From Gonocerus acuteangulatus (taxonomy: Eukaryota > Arthropoda > Insecta > Hemiptera > Coreidae), in contig OX328124.1 in the NCBI GenBank assembly GCA_946811695.1, forward strand, positions 27,671,448-27,735,447: a stretch of DNA of 64,000 bases, read 5' to 3'. A program made the translations under genes and the position numbers. Under the pieces are notes generated by a model, which worked only from the letters and a program-made list of their open reading frames with translations, was not told the origin of the DNA and did not search any database. Of this stretch, positions 8,990 through 20,585 are shown in pieces; position 1 is the stretch's first letter, and each line of letters opens with the position of its first letter.

Positions 8990-9735
8990 ATGAAAATATT
9001 TACATAATTTTTTTTTTTTTTTATTTTTTATTTGAGTTTCAATTTTTTTAGTTGAATTTCAAAATGTCTCTTGTCCATTTTAACAAATTTTCGGAAAATC
9101 ATAAAACTGTCATGGTGGTCTAGAAATGCCAACAATGTTTCCAATTTTTTTAAAAATAATTTTGTTGAATTATAGAGTATTATGATATCAAAACATAATG
9201 ATAACACTATATGTTTTTTAAGTTATTACACATTTTAGTTTGGACATAAGACGTTTTGAAACTCAAAGCTGGACAAGAGACTCTTTTGATTGTAAAATTT
9301 GAAAATAAGTGACATTTTGGTTCTTTAACATATTTGGGCATTATTGGCAGTTTATAGTTTTTCCAATTTCAATTAATTTCTGAATGAAAATCTCTTCACT
9401 TTCAGTTTCAGGGAGCCCTACAAATGCAAAAAATGAAAAAAAAGTTATATCGGAAAAAATGCACAAGAGACGTTTTGAAATTCAACTCCTCATTTAATGC
9501 TTAGAAGGATTAATTATCGTAGAATAGAGAAGGCCTTACATAATTTGGATTTATATGCCTTAAAATATTTTTGTTGACTTTTTTTAATTATTATTTATCT
9601 TTCCTGATCCGACGAGGAAGTTCATACTAAGTTTTAGCGATTGACAACCTGACAAAAGATAAGTTTCACTTTTATCTCAAGTGCTTTATTACATTATGTT
9701 TTTAGTTGTTATCAGAGCTGTCAAAAGTGCCCCTC
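8990..9735. other. AT-rich DNA with repeated 'ACAAGAGACGTTTTGAAAT' phrases
   Basis: The phrases TGTCTCTTGTCCATTT, GACATAAGACGTTTTGAAACTC, GACAAGAGACTCTTTTGA and CACAAGAGACGTTTTGAAAT recur irregularly between 9060 and 9485, suggesting a decayed repeat. Nothing coding was seen. Confidence 0.45.
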
Positions 9736-10446
9736 CAATGGATGAGCCTATCTCGAATCCATCAATTGGAGCGGAGTGGTGCCAATGACCTTAGAGCGAG
9801 AGTGAGAGTTTAGCAGAGAGCTTTCGGCCTCGCGACCAGTTTGGCACAGTCCCCGCGCGCGCGAAAAGCTTCTTCGCGAATCCGCTAGATGGCGATCGGA
9901 TGAAGGAACAGCCGCCTGACGTAGGCTCGAACTAGCCTTCTTTACTTTATTTATTTTTTGCACGTGCAAATTTAGGTCGACGGTACAGTCCGGCTGAAAA
10001 TGCGAGACCGGGCGCGACCCAGTTTAGCAAATCGGGCTCTCGTTTGCTATTTTTGCTCACTTACATAGTCTTTAAGACCGCTGAAACGATACAACACTGT
10101 TTATTAGAAACAGAAATCTATTGTAACGCCCAAGAACTCAAATACTTCCCCAACATACAGGAGACTTATTTACAGTTTGTCTAAATGTTCCTTTAACGTT
10201 TTAGTAAATCTACAGCGAAAGTGGGGACCCCGTATACGATTGTAGGAAGAGTTTTTGAAATGGCCTGTACTCTCTAATGGGTCTCTAAGATGACATCCAG
10301 ATTTTTTCTCATCTCTGTTAGTCTGTTGAACTTTGCGTCCGTTTATCACGAGTCCCCTGTGAATTATAAACGCACAGTGATATATTTGGTTCTTAGTGAT
10401 TGTGAATTCAAGGTGAAGCGGTCATTAGATTACTCACTGAGGTAAG
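9736..10446 (+). other. CpG-containing segment with possible host 5' exon and splice donor
   Basis: Within very AT-rich surroundings, 9760-10040 is richer in G+C, contains several CpG runs (CCCCGCGCGCGCGAAAAG) and has no recognised repeat. The downstream stretch 10320-10440 ends in CACTGAG followed by GTAAGTGACC, a consensus donor at 10441. About 4.5 kb of intron-like AT-rich DNA follows. This would fit a promoter and non-coding first exon on the plus strand. No TATA or initiator could be fixed, no long reading frame is present, and a downstream exon was not found. An old TE 5' UTR is an alternative. Confidence 0.3.
9882..9894 (+). promoter_or_regulatory. CTCF-like site
   Basis: CCGCTAGATGGCG agrees with the CTCF core consensus CCASYAGRKGGCR at 12 of 13 positions; the third base is G instead of A. 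It lies inside the CpG-containing segment. Binding is inferred only. Confidence 0.3.
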
Positions 10447-11468
10447 TGACCTTTTATCACTCAACAGCTGAATTAATTTGTGAAATTTTTCATTACCCCC
10501 TTCCCTTTTCTTTATTGTATCATTTGAATTTAAATAATCCAATTGAATTCAGTGTTATTTGACATCTTTTGTATTTATGTTACAGCCTTTTTTCATTATT
10601 TGCTGAAACTTCCTAAAATAATTTTGCTTTATCTTTTCAACTGAAATGCCTATATAATATAACTTAAATATCACATTTTTAAATCAATATGTCCTAATAA
10701 TATGTAGCTATGTCATATAACAATTGTTGCCCAACGCACATTTATTGTTGTCTGCATTATATAATAAAAAAATAATAATAACATGTTAATGATCCTGAAG
10801 AAAGCTCTTTTAAGACAATTAAATTGATTTAGCACATGGTATTTACATTTTTCATTATTTCATTAGTAGTTTCACATTACTCCATGAAATCATTTAAGCA
10901 TTTCTGAAAGATAAGCACAAATATGGAATATTTTGAAGAATTTAGGAAGAAAGAATTTTGTTGAAATTTGAAGTTTACAAAATTTAATATTTTTTCTCTT
11001 TAATTATTTCTAAAAATTTTACTAATTAATTTATGAAAAGCAAAAAAAAGGAATTTGTGATATAAAACTTAAAAACATAAATTAATGAAAAGTTTTTATT
11101 AGCTCAAGCAATTTTTGTATTAGATTTGATCAATTAACTTGCCCAAAAATTTAATTATTTATAGTTTAAATATTATTTAATAAAATTTCTAATAAAGCAT
11201 TAGAATTTAAACATTACAAATAAACTGTTAAAATAAAAACAAATTTCAGTGAAGCAATAATTTTAAGTTTTAGGATTTTCTGAAAAACATGAATTTATGG
11301 AATGATTGTAATATGAGTTTTAATTAGAAAAAATAGCTGAATGGAGAGAAAGAGTTATCCAAGGTGCTTTTAAACATTTTGAAATTATTAAAAAAATTAA
11401 ATCATACAAATATTTACATGAAAATCAGAGGTTATTCTAAACTTATTATTAAAATGGTACATTTTACT

Positions 11469-11509
<41 letters not shown>

Positions 11510-11850
11510 ATTTAATACAATTTAGCTTGCAATTTCCTTTTTGCTGTGATCTTGATAACATCCTCAATACAATAATTTCTGAAATTAAACGGTATTTCAT
11601 TAAATTAAGATTGTTTAATATTAATGTGCACACCTACTCTCATTCGTCGGAATTTGCTTTAGTTCTGAATACTTGTTCCTCATTATTTGGCATGATATAC
11701 AGTTTAGATGCGATATAGTTAGTTTAAAACAAACTCAACAGTTATGGCTGCTGGGATATATTAATATTTTTATTTGCAGTAGGTCAGGGGGAAATTTCTT
11801 TCTAAGTGATCGATTTTCTTATTAACGAACTCGCCTTATTTTTAAATTGT
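10447..11850. other. AT-rich intron-like DNA
   Basis: No repeats with partners elsewhere in the window and no coding signal were seen; a T-run of 30 or more lies at about 11470-11503. A 63-codon open frame near 11.6 kb has no recognisable motif. Confidence 0.5.
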
Positions 11851-11995
11851 GGAATTTCGAGGCTATCATGGCCAGAAAAGAGTGGTAGCCAGTATAAAAC
11901 CCATTGGAAAAATCATTGTTACAATATAACAATGATTTTTAGGAAGTGTTTTTTATATATTTTATAAGGAAACGTTAAAATTTAAATAAATAATA
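11851..11995 (+). mobile_element. Diverged SINE body (SINE-C family)
   Basis: The phrase GGCCAGAAAAGAGTGGTAGC, then a palindrome (AAAATCATTGTTACAATATAACAATGATTTT), and an ending AAACGTTAAAATTTAAATAAATAA resemble the better SINE-C copy at 13.2-13.35 kb (GGCTAGAAAAGGGCGGTAAC, ending GGACGTTAAAGTTAAATAAATAA). No B box is legible. Confidence 0.45.
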
Positions 11996-12550
11996 AATAT
12001 TGCAGAAATTGAGTAGTCACACTCGTAAGTACATATGGTTTTATGTATATTTATAAATATATGTATATACATATTCTTTAAATGTATTCATAAATGCAAC
12101 AGCTACATTCCTTCATAATGTTCTAAAAAAAATATAAATTAAATGTGGGTATATTTGGTTCTTAATGTCATAAAATTATTAAAATAAAATCAGGTTATAC
12201 TAATACACCCAGAAAGAAAAAAACATTTCTGATTATATATAAAGTTATTTATTTGATTAAAGATAAACGACAAGTCAGCATTCAAATTCCCTTGCCAAAT
12301 TTACCCTCCCTGTTTATTCTGGCCAGCTTCACCCTAAGATTTGTAATGTCTGGGAATTATACTTTAATATTTCACTTTATTTATTATGTTATGTATCAAA
12401 TTTTATTCGTTGCGGTTTCATATTAAGGTTGAAACCAATTTAAAAACAAATTCTGTGCGGCATAAAATATTGTTACTAGACTCATATATTACTCATGCAA
12501 AAAAATGCATATACGATCAAAAGATTTTATTCTTTCTTAATCGATATTTC
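11996..12550. other. AT-rich DNA, nothing recognised
   Basis: No coding signal, RNA gene or repeat partner was seen. Confidence 0.5.
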
Positions 12551-12604
12551 ATACAATAAATTCATTGCTATTATGATAATCTTAAATGGAATACTTTAAC
12601 GGAT

Positions 12605-12649
<45 letters not shown>

Positions 12650-12712
12650 TTGGTTTCAATTTCAGGTTGTTATGTATGCTCCTCTCTATTTTTCATTTAA
12701 CCATCCTGTAAG
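12551..12712 (+). repeat. Diverged direct repeat, copy 1
   Basis: The phrase ATAAATTCATTGCTATTATG, a T-run at 12608-12647 and GGTTGTTATGTATGC..TTTAACCATC correspond in order to copy 2 at 12962-13080, which lacks the long T-run. The unit is about 120 bp without the T-run. Confidence 0.75.
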
Positions 12713-12961
12713 ATGCACCATAAAGTCCATGTAATTCACAAGCTTATAAAATACTATGACATCTATAGGACAGAAGTTGAATGTTCTCAAGTTAAGTTTG
12801 TAAAGAAAAACTAAAGTACGGTGGAACTACTGACTTCGACATTGTTCTATTTAGCAGGACTGTATTTATAAAGTTCAAAAAATATTTATTAAACTGTAAA
12901 TATTTACCAATGAAAATATTGGATGAATTCATTAACAAAACAGTTACTGTAATCGACATTT
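12713..12961. other. Spacer between direct repeats
   Basis: AT-rich. The 61-codon minus-strand open frame here has no recognisable motif. Confidence 0.4.
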
Positions 12962-13080
12962 CATGCAATAAATTCATTGCTATTATGATAATCTTTAATG
13001 GATTGGATTTTTTTTGTAAAAGTCGATTTAATTTTCGGGTGGTTATGTAAGCCCATCGGCATTTTTTTTAACCATCTTTT
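12962..13080 (+). repeat. Diverged direct repeat, copy 2
   Basis: It repeats ATAAATTCATTGCTATTATG, then GGGTGGTTATGTAAGCCC and TTTAACCATC, matching copy 1 411 bp upstream. Confidence 0.75.
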
Positions 13081-13220
13081 AATTAATTTGTTACATAATA
13101 TTTATTTGGAAGAGTATACTTTTAGTAACAGATATAACTCAGGAAAACAATAATTTAGAGGAACGGTAAGAGTAATTTAAAAATGTAAAAAATAAAAATA
13201 TAATTGGAATTTTCAAATGA

Positions 13221-13350
13221 ATATTCCGTGCCTAAGGTCGTGGGTTCGATTCCCATCCTATCCTGGCTAGAAAAGGGCGGTAACATATAGATAACCCGTC
13301 CTAAAAGTCTTAGTTAATAATAAATGGACGTTAAAGTTAAATAAATAAAT
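13221..13350 (+). mobile_element. tRNA-derived SINE remnant (SINE-C)
   Basis: A B box GGTTCGATTCC lies at 13243-13253, with the body GGCTAGAAAAGGGCGGTAAC and the tail AAATAAATAAATGAAT. The A box region is not legible, so the 5' head is truncated or diverged. The B box is a perfect match to GGTTCRANNCC. Confidence 0.6.
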
Positions 13351-15156
13351 GAATATTTTAACATTGCTTCTAGAAAACTATTTTTCAACACATGGGGTTT
13401 AGTAGGTAGTTGTGCTGCTTTAGCATTTGTAAGTTCTAAAAATATAAGTTTGGCTTAACTAATTCCGTAACGAAAATTAAACTTTAAAACAGACATTTTA
13501 GTTTATGTGTATTTATAAAGACTGAATATAAACTTAATTGAAGGGTTTATTACTAAAACCGGACAAGTCCAAAAATTGATATTTTGAGATAAATACATCT
13601 TCTTCCTCTCCAAAGTCAGCTCTACATATTGATATCATTGCTGTTCCCAAAAAAACAGATAGGTCACATAATATATGAGTGTGAAGTATTCGCGATTCTA
13701 CAAAAACAAGTCCAACGCTTTTCCACCAAAAAACAGACTAATCCTTGGACCAGTCTGCTATTTTCAGGATATTTATCATTCAAGAATGAGTTGAAATTTG
13801 TCAGTATTATATAATAAATAATATTATTTGAGGATTAAATTATTTCATGTTAAAAAAAAATTATTTCATTATATTCTGTTACTAAGATTTCTGCAAAAAC
13901 CAGAAGGTCCATAACTTTTTTTTATATTTTCTCGACTATCCTCTTAAAAAATATATTTCTTTTATGTATAATGCAAAGCTGTTAGTGGGACAATAGTAGG
14001 TATAAAAGGAATTTTCATTTTATCCAGCACAAATGAAGCTCTGAGCATTTTCTTTAAGTTTTTGAACATTTTAGTTTTTGAACTTGTCTGGTTTTTGTAA
14101 TGAACCCTTCAATTGTTTTTCAAATGGTCTCATATTTGTAATATATTTATAATTATTATCTGAAAGCATTTATATATTTGTATACAGATAAATAATATTT
14201 CCTGTGGTATAATTATTTTACTTACACATCTGTGGTGTACATTTCACATGACAAAACTGTAGCAACTCAAAATATATCATTTTGGTGTAAGTGCCTATAA
14301 AATAAAGAGGCTATAAAAGGAAGCATATAAAAGAAATACGCGTGTGACGTTTCTAATTTGAAAAGTATTTTTTAAATATTTAAATAATAGGTGTCATCAC
14401 GAATAATGAACAACAGACAAAACTCATGTTCCTCATTATCCTCTTGAAGGAAAATTCCAAATTTTAAAATTCCAGACGGTTAAACAACTTTTGACCGTAA
14501 ATGTGTTCTTGCCGATGTGAGACAGACGCGCCCACTAGCTTATATGAATCTTTAGTTAATGTAACACCTTTAAATTTAATTCTTTCAATTGGCAGCTTTA
14601 GTCTTCTCCGATTTTTGGCAATTTCTGTTTTTGTATGATTCTTAATTTATAATATGTTTTTTTTCTAAACTATTTTCTTACTATAGATTTTCTTGATTAG
14701 AAAAAAATTTTGAAATTGATCAATATCAATTGCCTTCACTATTAAACTTTTTTTTTTTGTATTAAATTTTCCAAATTGTGCCTGGTAGAAATAGACTGTC
14801 AATGTTGAAGGTGAAACGTTTAATAAAAAATATTCTATAATAACCTGTATTTTTTTTCTTGAACAGTTCCTCGGCTAAACCTGTATTAAATTTTCAAATG
14901 GCTAATTATTTTGCGCTTAACCATAATCATTTTTTTGTTAACCTTAAGAATTGTTGGGTTAAAAATATTATATTTCAATTATGACTAAAGGGATTATATT
15001 TTCATTTGTACCGAAGATCGTCTTTCCATTTACACATTTACAGATGTGACCACAAATTAACCAAACCCAAACTGATTCTCTAGATTACAAGGTTCAGATA
15101 ATAATGTTTTTGTAATAAAAAATGTAGAGGAAATCTGATAAATAAAGAAGTAATAA
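13351..15156. other. AT-rich intron-like DNA
   Basis: No coding signal or repeat partner was recognised. The phrase ACCGGACAAGTCCAAAAA near 13560 and GAACTTGTCTGGTTTTTG near 14080 are imperfect inverses about 520 bp apart and may mark an old inverted-repeat element. Confidence 0.4.
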
Positions 15157-15381
15157 TACCAAACAGGTGAAGAATAACCCTTCAAAAATTTTTCAAACTT
15201 TCCATTTATTCCTCCATCACAACGTTTCGGACACACAGGTCCATCCTCAGGCAATCTACAATAGTATATTAATTTCAGATATTACATCCTCCAAAACCAT
15301 TTACTAAATTTTATTGTCATAATTTTAAACTCACCATGTCCTGTTCATTACTCTAGTTACACTAAAGTCATACAATAACCC
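15157..15381 (-). mobile_element. Penelope-like repeat end, left (inverted) copy
   Basis: On the minus strand this reads TGCCTGAGGATGGACCTG then TGTCCGAAACGTTGTGATGG, the CCTGAnGATGG...CGAAACGTT signature common in the pseudo-LTR of Penelope-like elements. The same ~220-bp sequence is present in plus orientation at 15780-16003 with few differences. No reverse transcriptase or GIY-YIG coding was found between them. Confidence 0.6.
15225..15250 (-). ncRNA. Hammerhead-ribozyme-core-like motif
   Basis: CTGAGGA and GAAA flank a short pairing region (GGAC/GTCC). Penelope-like elements are known to carry hammerhead ribozymes. Here the base after the expected stem III U is G, which does not suit cleavage, so this copy may be inactive; a full fold was not computed. 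Confidence 0.35.
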
Positions 15382-15518
15382 AGATATTTAAACTGTGAAA
15401 GTAATCTGTTACAATGTCATCAAAAATTAATTTTATTTAACATGTCAACATAATTTTTTTTAATAATTTTTGATGACAGTGTAACAGATTACTTTCACAG
15501 TTTAAATATCTGGGTTAC
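15382..15518. repeat. Hairpin with ~53-bp near-perfect arms
   Basis: AACCCAGATATTTAAACTGT and following sequence (15387-15437) is inverted at 15463-15517 with an AT-rich loop of about 25 bp. It lies between the two inverted Penelope-like ends, directly adjoining the left one. Confidence 0.88.
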
Positions 15519-15779
15519 ATACCTCAGTGTATTGTATATTAAATAGGGTAATAAAACAAATGTTAAGTAGAGATTACATAATTTGTCTGTGATATGTGAT
15601 ACATAATTTATTATATATTTTGACTAATTGAATTTTAATGTTTTAATTTAATTTTTAGTTATACCAAATATAATAGGCCTAGGAAGCTTGATAAAGTCTA
15701 ATATGGCTGTGATAATGAGTGTTTAATTGATGTAGGTGGAATTTGACTTGGTTCCTTACAGGAATCATGTTTATTTATT
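15519..15779. other. Interior between inverted Penelope-like ends
   Basis: AT-rich; no coding signal was seen. Confidence 0.4.
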
Positions 15780-16003
15780 GTATGACTTTAGTGTAACTAG
15801 AGTAATGAACAGGACATGGTGAGTTTAAAATTATGACAATAAAATTTAGTAAATGGTTTTGGAGGATGTAATGTCTGAAATTAATATACTATTGTAGATT
15901 GCCTGAGGATGGACCTGTGTGTCCGAAACGTTGTGATGGAGGAATAAATGTAAAGTTTGAAAAATTTTTGAAGGGTTATTCTTCACCTGTTTGGTATTAT
16001 TAA
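15780..16003 (+). mobile_element. Penelope-like repeat end, right copy
   Basis: This is the plus-strand partner of 15157-15381. The order is GTATGACTTTAGTGTAACTA, GAACAGGACATGG, GCCTGAGGATGGACCTG, CCGAAACGTTGTGATGG, and the end TTCTTCACCTGTTTGGTATT. Confidence 0.6.
15903..15928 (+). ncRNA. Hammerhead-ribozyme-core-like motif
   Basis: CTGAGGA at 15903-15909 and GAAA at 15925-15928, with GGAC/GTCC pairing between. It is identical in sequence to the motif in the inverted copy and shares its doubtful cleavage base. Confidence 0.35.
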
Positions 16004-17615
16004 TTAATACCCTTCATTTAGTAATCGTTATAAAGAAGTAATTTGAATTTACTCTGATATTTCTAACCATTTTCTACCCATGCTTGCCTTTTACTTAAAG
16101 TAAAATAAAAAATGAATTCAAAGAAAGTCCATCAAAGCATGGGAGATTAGTTTTTAGGATCTTGGTATATTTTCGTTAAGACCTCGAACATGGTTGAGAA
16201 ATCGTGGTAAGTGTACACGAACAATTCAAAAGCTTGCTAAATGTCCTACACGAACGGTTCTGGCGTAATTTTCGATAAGTCGATTTCAAACGGAGAAATC
16301 GGTACTTAAATATTCGCAAATATTGATTTCGACCCTTTGAACTGTTCTGTGTTCGTTTTCGTCAATATTTATTTTTTTTTTTTTTTTAATTTACATTCAA
16401 CAGTAAAATTATATTCCAGTCGAATGCGTTGATAAGACTTAGGCCTACCTTAAGAATGAGAGGAAGGCGGATCGAGTAATTTCTGCTTCCCTGTAAGTTT
16501 GCTACTCTCAGTTTCCTGTGATTTGTGACGCCTAATATATCCCTTTTCTTTGAGTAGGTGTTGACATTTTTGACGAAATATAAAAATAAAAATTCTTATT
16601 TCTATTCTAAGCTCGAAATGCCACTAGGAATAGGCACGAAAACGCGCAAAGATGACGTAGTTTCTGTCAATCGGACTTTTTTCTTATTAGGTGTGCACGG
16701 TATATGTCGAGGTTAGTTTCGATTTAACAAAAATTTCGACCGATAAAGGCATATTACTAATTTGGTTAATTTTATTTATTTTTCATTCTATTTTTTACTC
16801 TATATATTTTTCCCCCGATTTCTATTTCATTCTCTTTCTGATTTCCTTTCCTTTTTTTCATGTATTTTTTTTTATTTTATTGCTTTTTCCCTATTTATTT
16901 CTTTGTTGCAAATGTTAGTTTCCTTCTTATTTTTTTTTTTAAATGTATTTATGTATATTTTTCTCTTTTAACTTTGACTGTATTTAAAGAGTTTGTCGCA
17001 AAATTTGTGGAACTCTATAAATTAAATAAATAAATTCAACTCAGATATCTGAATACAGTCATATTACACGCGAGATGAGCATAAACGTTGCACGCTTGAT
17101 TGTACCTTCACTCCTTAATTTGATATTTCTGTTTTCAAAGAGTTCATATTTGAATTGCTCCTTCCAAAAGGACTGGGCTAAAAGTCTTAACGTAACCTCC
17201 TAAACGCCTGATTAAGACTTCCGGGTTTACGAGATCCAGACGACACCAGATTAATCTAGATCATTCCAAAAGATACTCCATCGGATTGAGCAGCGTTTCT
17301 CAACTCTTTTCGTCACACGTAGAATTTGTTAGCATCGTTAAATAAAAATAACTGGATTGCGTGGATTTGTGAGTGTTTTTTTTTTTTTTTGCATTATGAA
17401 ATTTATAAGGGCACCAGATTTTAAACGCACTGTAACATATATGTGTGTAGTAGGCCAAATTTTCATATTTTTAACTATTTTGTCGTATTTCGCTTACTAA
17501 TTGATCTTTATGGAATTTTTTATCAGCAAATATTTTTATCAAATAAATTTAATGACATCCTTTTGTTAGTTTCGAGTACATATGTTTTGGAAATTTGGTT
17601 AACAAAATGTGAAGT
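16004..17615. other. Non-coding AT-rich DNA with one copy of the dispersed GACGCAGTT motif
   Basis: 16637-16682 carries ACGCGCAAAGATGACGTAG..TCGGACTTTTTT, a member of the dispersed motif family also seen at 34.6 and 41.5 kb. T-rich low-complexity sequence fills 16750-16980. No gene was recognised. Confidence 0.5.
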
Positions 17616-17648
17616 ATGGCCTTAAAACGTCGTGCGCCGTGCGGTAAA
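17616..17648. other. Unique lead-in to the 72-bp array
   Basis: ACGTCGTGCGCCGTGCGGTAA precedes the first unit and is richer in G+C than the surroundings. Confidence 0.4.
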
Positions 17649-18008
17649 TCGTACTACCCGATGTGCTATTGGACAGGGGCAAGGCGGTCCCAAGGTATCG
17701 CCAGCTTCCACCAGCTAAAATCGTACTACCCTATGGGCTATTGGACAGGGGCAAGGCGGTCCCAAGGTATCGCCAGCTTCCACCAGCTAAAATCGTACTA
17801 CCCGATGGGCTATTGGACAGGGGCAAGGCGGTCCCAAGGTATCGCCAGCTTCCACCAGCTAAAATCGTACTACCCGATGGGCTATTGGACAGGGGCAAGG
17901 CGGTCCCAAGGTATCGCCAGCTTCCACCAGCTAAAATCGTACTACCCGATGGGCTATTGGACAGGGGCAAGGCGGTCCCAAGGTATCGCCAGCTTCCACC
18001 AGCTAAAA
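17649..18008. repeat. 72-bp minisatellite, 5 copies
   Basis: The unit (TCGTACTACCCGATGGGCTA, TTGGACAGGGGCAAGGCGGT, CCCAAGGTATCGCCAGCTTC, CACCAGCTAAAA) recurs at 17649, 17721, 17793, 17865 and 17937. Only single-base changes occur (for example CCCTATG in unit 2). It is GC-rich relative to its surroundings. As 72 is a multiple of three, two plus frames and one minus frame stay open, giving 24-residue repeats; no other gene sign was seen. Confidence 0.95.
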
Positions 18009-18865
18009 TGATCTCGCTGATTTTGAATTGAAGACTTATGTGATCGCTTTGGCCTGACCAATTTACTTAAAGTAATTTGCCCGATTTTTGTTTATAAGTG
18101 TAATATGTATAATAAATATGTGTTGTGCTAATGGCCAGGGCACGCGAGGCACAATAATCACAAAAAAAAAAAAAAAAAAGAAAACCAGTTTATTTAGGAT
18201 TTACTTTCTAATGTTGGATTTTTATTTTTCATTATGGCCATCTGAACTGTAAGAGAAGTATATGATGTATGTTACTGATTGAATGGAAACAGTGTCGGTG
18301 GTAATGTAGGGGAGTTGGCGAATCCCATTTGGCGGACGATGGCCCCTCATCTCTCGGCCTTGCGAATTATCCCCCCTCCCGTACCTTCTAATCTTACTCC
18401 GGCACTCAGCACAAATAGAAGTCATACTGCTATTTACAAACGATTTTTTTTTTTAAATTGGTACTGCACATTTATTTTGGCATTCTTGTACTCTTGAGGA
18501 TAACTGATATACGTGAAAGGAAAATGTTCAAAAAATACCATGTTTTATATGCATATTTTATGTGTTTGTTGTATTTGTCACATTATATTAATATTACCAA
18601 TTAATAGTGATATTTACTTATGACATCCGGCCAAACTGCCTTGATGGCCAAACGAAAGTATGTGAACCCCTTAGGCATCTAAAATTATTGCTAATATTGG
18701 ATTATTTTTGCTTATGCAGGCTTATTATATTACAAGTCAGCATAAGATACCTATATTAGATATTAGGTACCATATTATTTTTTTTTTAAATTAATTTTAC
18801 GACGGCGATTTTCTCTTTTTTAAACAACAAACAAATAGCAATTTGTATGTCTAGAATTAACAGTA
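18009..18865. other. Non-coding stretch
   Basis: GTGCTAATGGCCAGGGCACG near 18125 is followed by an A-run at about 18160-18180, which could be a retroelement tail. The short open frames at 18222-18497 show no motif. Confidence 0.4.
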
Positions 18866-19640
18866 ACTCAGAGAACTAAATACAGATGCCACAATGCAAA
18901 CCTACATTAGCCGTCATTATAAGATTCCCACATTAGCCATCACATTAGATGCCACAAACATACCGGCACAAGATAACTATATTAGAAGCATGTATAAGAT
19001 TCCCACATTAGCTATCACATTAGATGCCACAATACATACTAGCACAAGATAACTATATTAGAAGCCTGCATAAGATTCCCACATTAGCCATCACATTAGA
19101 TGCCACAAACATACCGGCACAAGATAACTATATTAGAAGCATGCATAAGATTCCCACATTAGCTATCACATTAGATGCCACAATACATACTAGCACAAGA
19201 TAACTATATTAGAAGCCTGCATAAGATTCCCACATTAGCCATCACATTAGATGCCACAAACATACCGGCACATTAGATGCCACAATACATACTAGCACAA
19301 GATAACTATATTAGAAGCCTGCAAAAGATTCCCACATTAGATGCCACTATACATACCGGCACAAGATAACCATATTTGAAGACATTATAAAATGCCCATA
19401 TTAGCCATCACATTAGATGCCACAATACATGCCGGCACAAGATAACCATATTTCAAGACATTATAATATGCCCATATTAGCCATCACATTAGATGCCAAA
19501 ATACATACCTCCACAAGATACCATATTAGAAGTCACCATAAGATGCCCACATTAGCCATCACATTAGATGCCACAAAACATACCGGCACAAGATAACTAT
19601 ATTAGAAGCCGGCATAAGATTCCCACATTAGCTTTTCAAG
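18866..19640. repeat. ~75-bp satellite, about 9 units, dimeric pattern
   Basis: CATTAGCCATCACATTAGAT / CATTAGCTATCACATTAGAT starts fall at 18931, 19006, 19082, 19157 and 19233 (75-76 bp). Alternate units differ consistently (ccatcac with acaaacataccgg, ctatcac with aatacatactag), giving a ~151-bp higher-order unit in the left half. Units in the right half are more diverged and one is truncated near 19260. Confidence 0.9.
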
Positions 19641-20099
19641 ATGGCTATATTTCCACCAAGCGCGAGTAGAATTTAAACTCAATATAAATTCTTAAATAAC
19701 ATGCTTACACTATCTATAAGATCTTAGAAGATTTTTCTATAGTGTACACTTACATATGATTTATATATTTCCAGTCACATTGAATGCCTATTTAAGAACC
19801 AGTCATGGGTGTCTTAGTCGACGTCTTAATCTCATTACATCTGTAAATTAGATCCTTGGATTAGGTGAATCTTAAAAATTTCCAATATATTAGTATTTCA
19901 GATGCCCATACTAGATGCCAACATTTGAGAGAGAGAAATTATTTTATTCATGATATGCTGCCCATTTTCAATGGGTTGCTACTACACAGAATACTCCATC
20001 ACTCCTAGTAGGAGATTCATCGGTCTTCCACAGAGTCCAAAAATGTGTAATTAAAAAAACAATGAAAAAAAAAAACTAAAAAAAAAAAACTTTAGACAT
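19641..20099. other. AT-rich DNA
   Basis: Isolated 'AGATGCC' phrases (19900) suggest decayed satellite. No gene was seen. Confidence 0.4.
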
Positions 20100-20585
20100 A
20101 GAAGATGTCTATCACATTTCGATCTGATGATGGCGGTAAAACGGTGAAAGATATTATCCATTAAATCTTGGGAAAAATGATATCGTTTCCTATAAGTACG
20201 TTTAAACCTGTACCTTTTACAATTATAAAAACATACCTGGAATTAAAAATATTTCTTGATATTAACATATCCCCAGAATAAACATTTTTTGTAGCAAAAT
20301 TTAGCATGTGGACTAAGCAGTTTGGTTGGTTTAAGAAATATGAATCCTTCCATGAATAATTTGCATTTGTAGATTGCATGAGTACTTGCTTTGTTTACAT
20401 TGCCGTCAGCGAGTTTTAAATTTACATTTTTAAAAAATGCATTTCTAAAGGGGAAGTGGGTTTGAACTAGGTTGTGTTTTTGAATTTTTTATTGGTACCT
20501 TGAGGAGACACTCCAATGAACTGTTTGTACAGCGTTCATTTGCATATGCATTTTCAACAATGGTTCAGGATTATCGGAGTTCAGT
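20100..20585 (+). mobile_element. Dispersed repeat (copy inverted at 53.6-54.1 kb)
   Basis: Ordered matches include ATGTCTATCACATTTCGATCTGATGATGG, AACATTTTTTGTAGCAAAATTTAGCATGTG, CAGCGAGTTTTAAATTTACATTTT and GGTACCTTGAGGAGACACTC against the reverse complement of 53600-54072. The CTGATGATGG start at 20124 recalls Penelope-like ends. No coding motif was found. Confidence 0.82.

Noticed and set aside
9748..9969. 73-codon minus-strand protein
   Set aside because: Arg/Ser-rich translation of a CpG-containing segment with no recognisable motif; the segment is better described as possible promoter or exon DNA.
17616..18031. 131- and 122-codon repeat proteins
   Set aside because: Overlapping frames of the 72-bp array, with no independent support.
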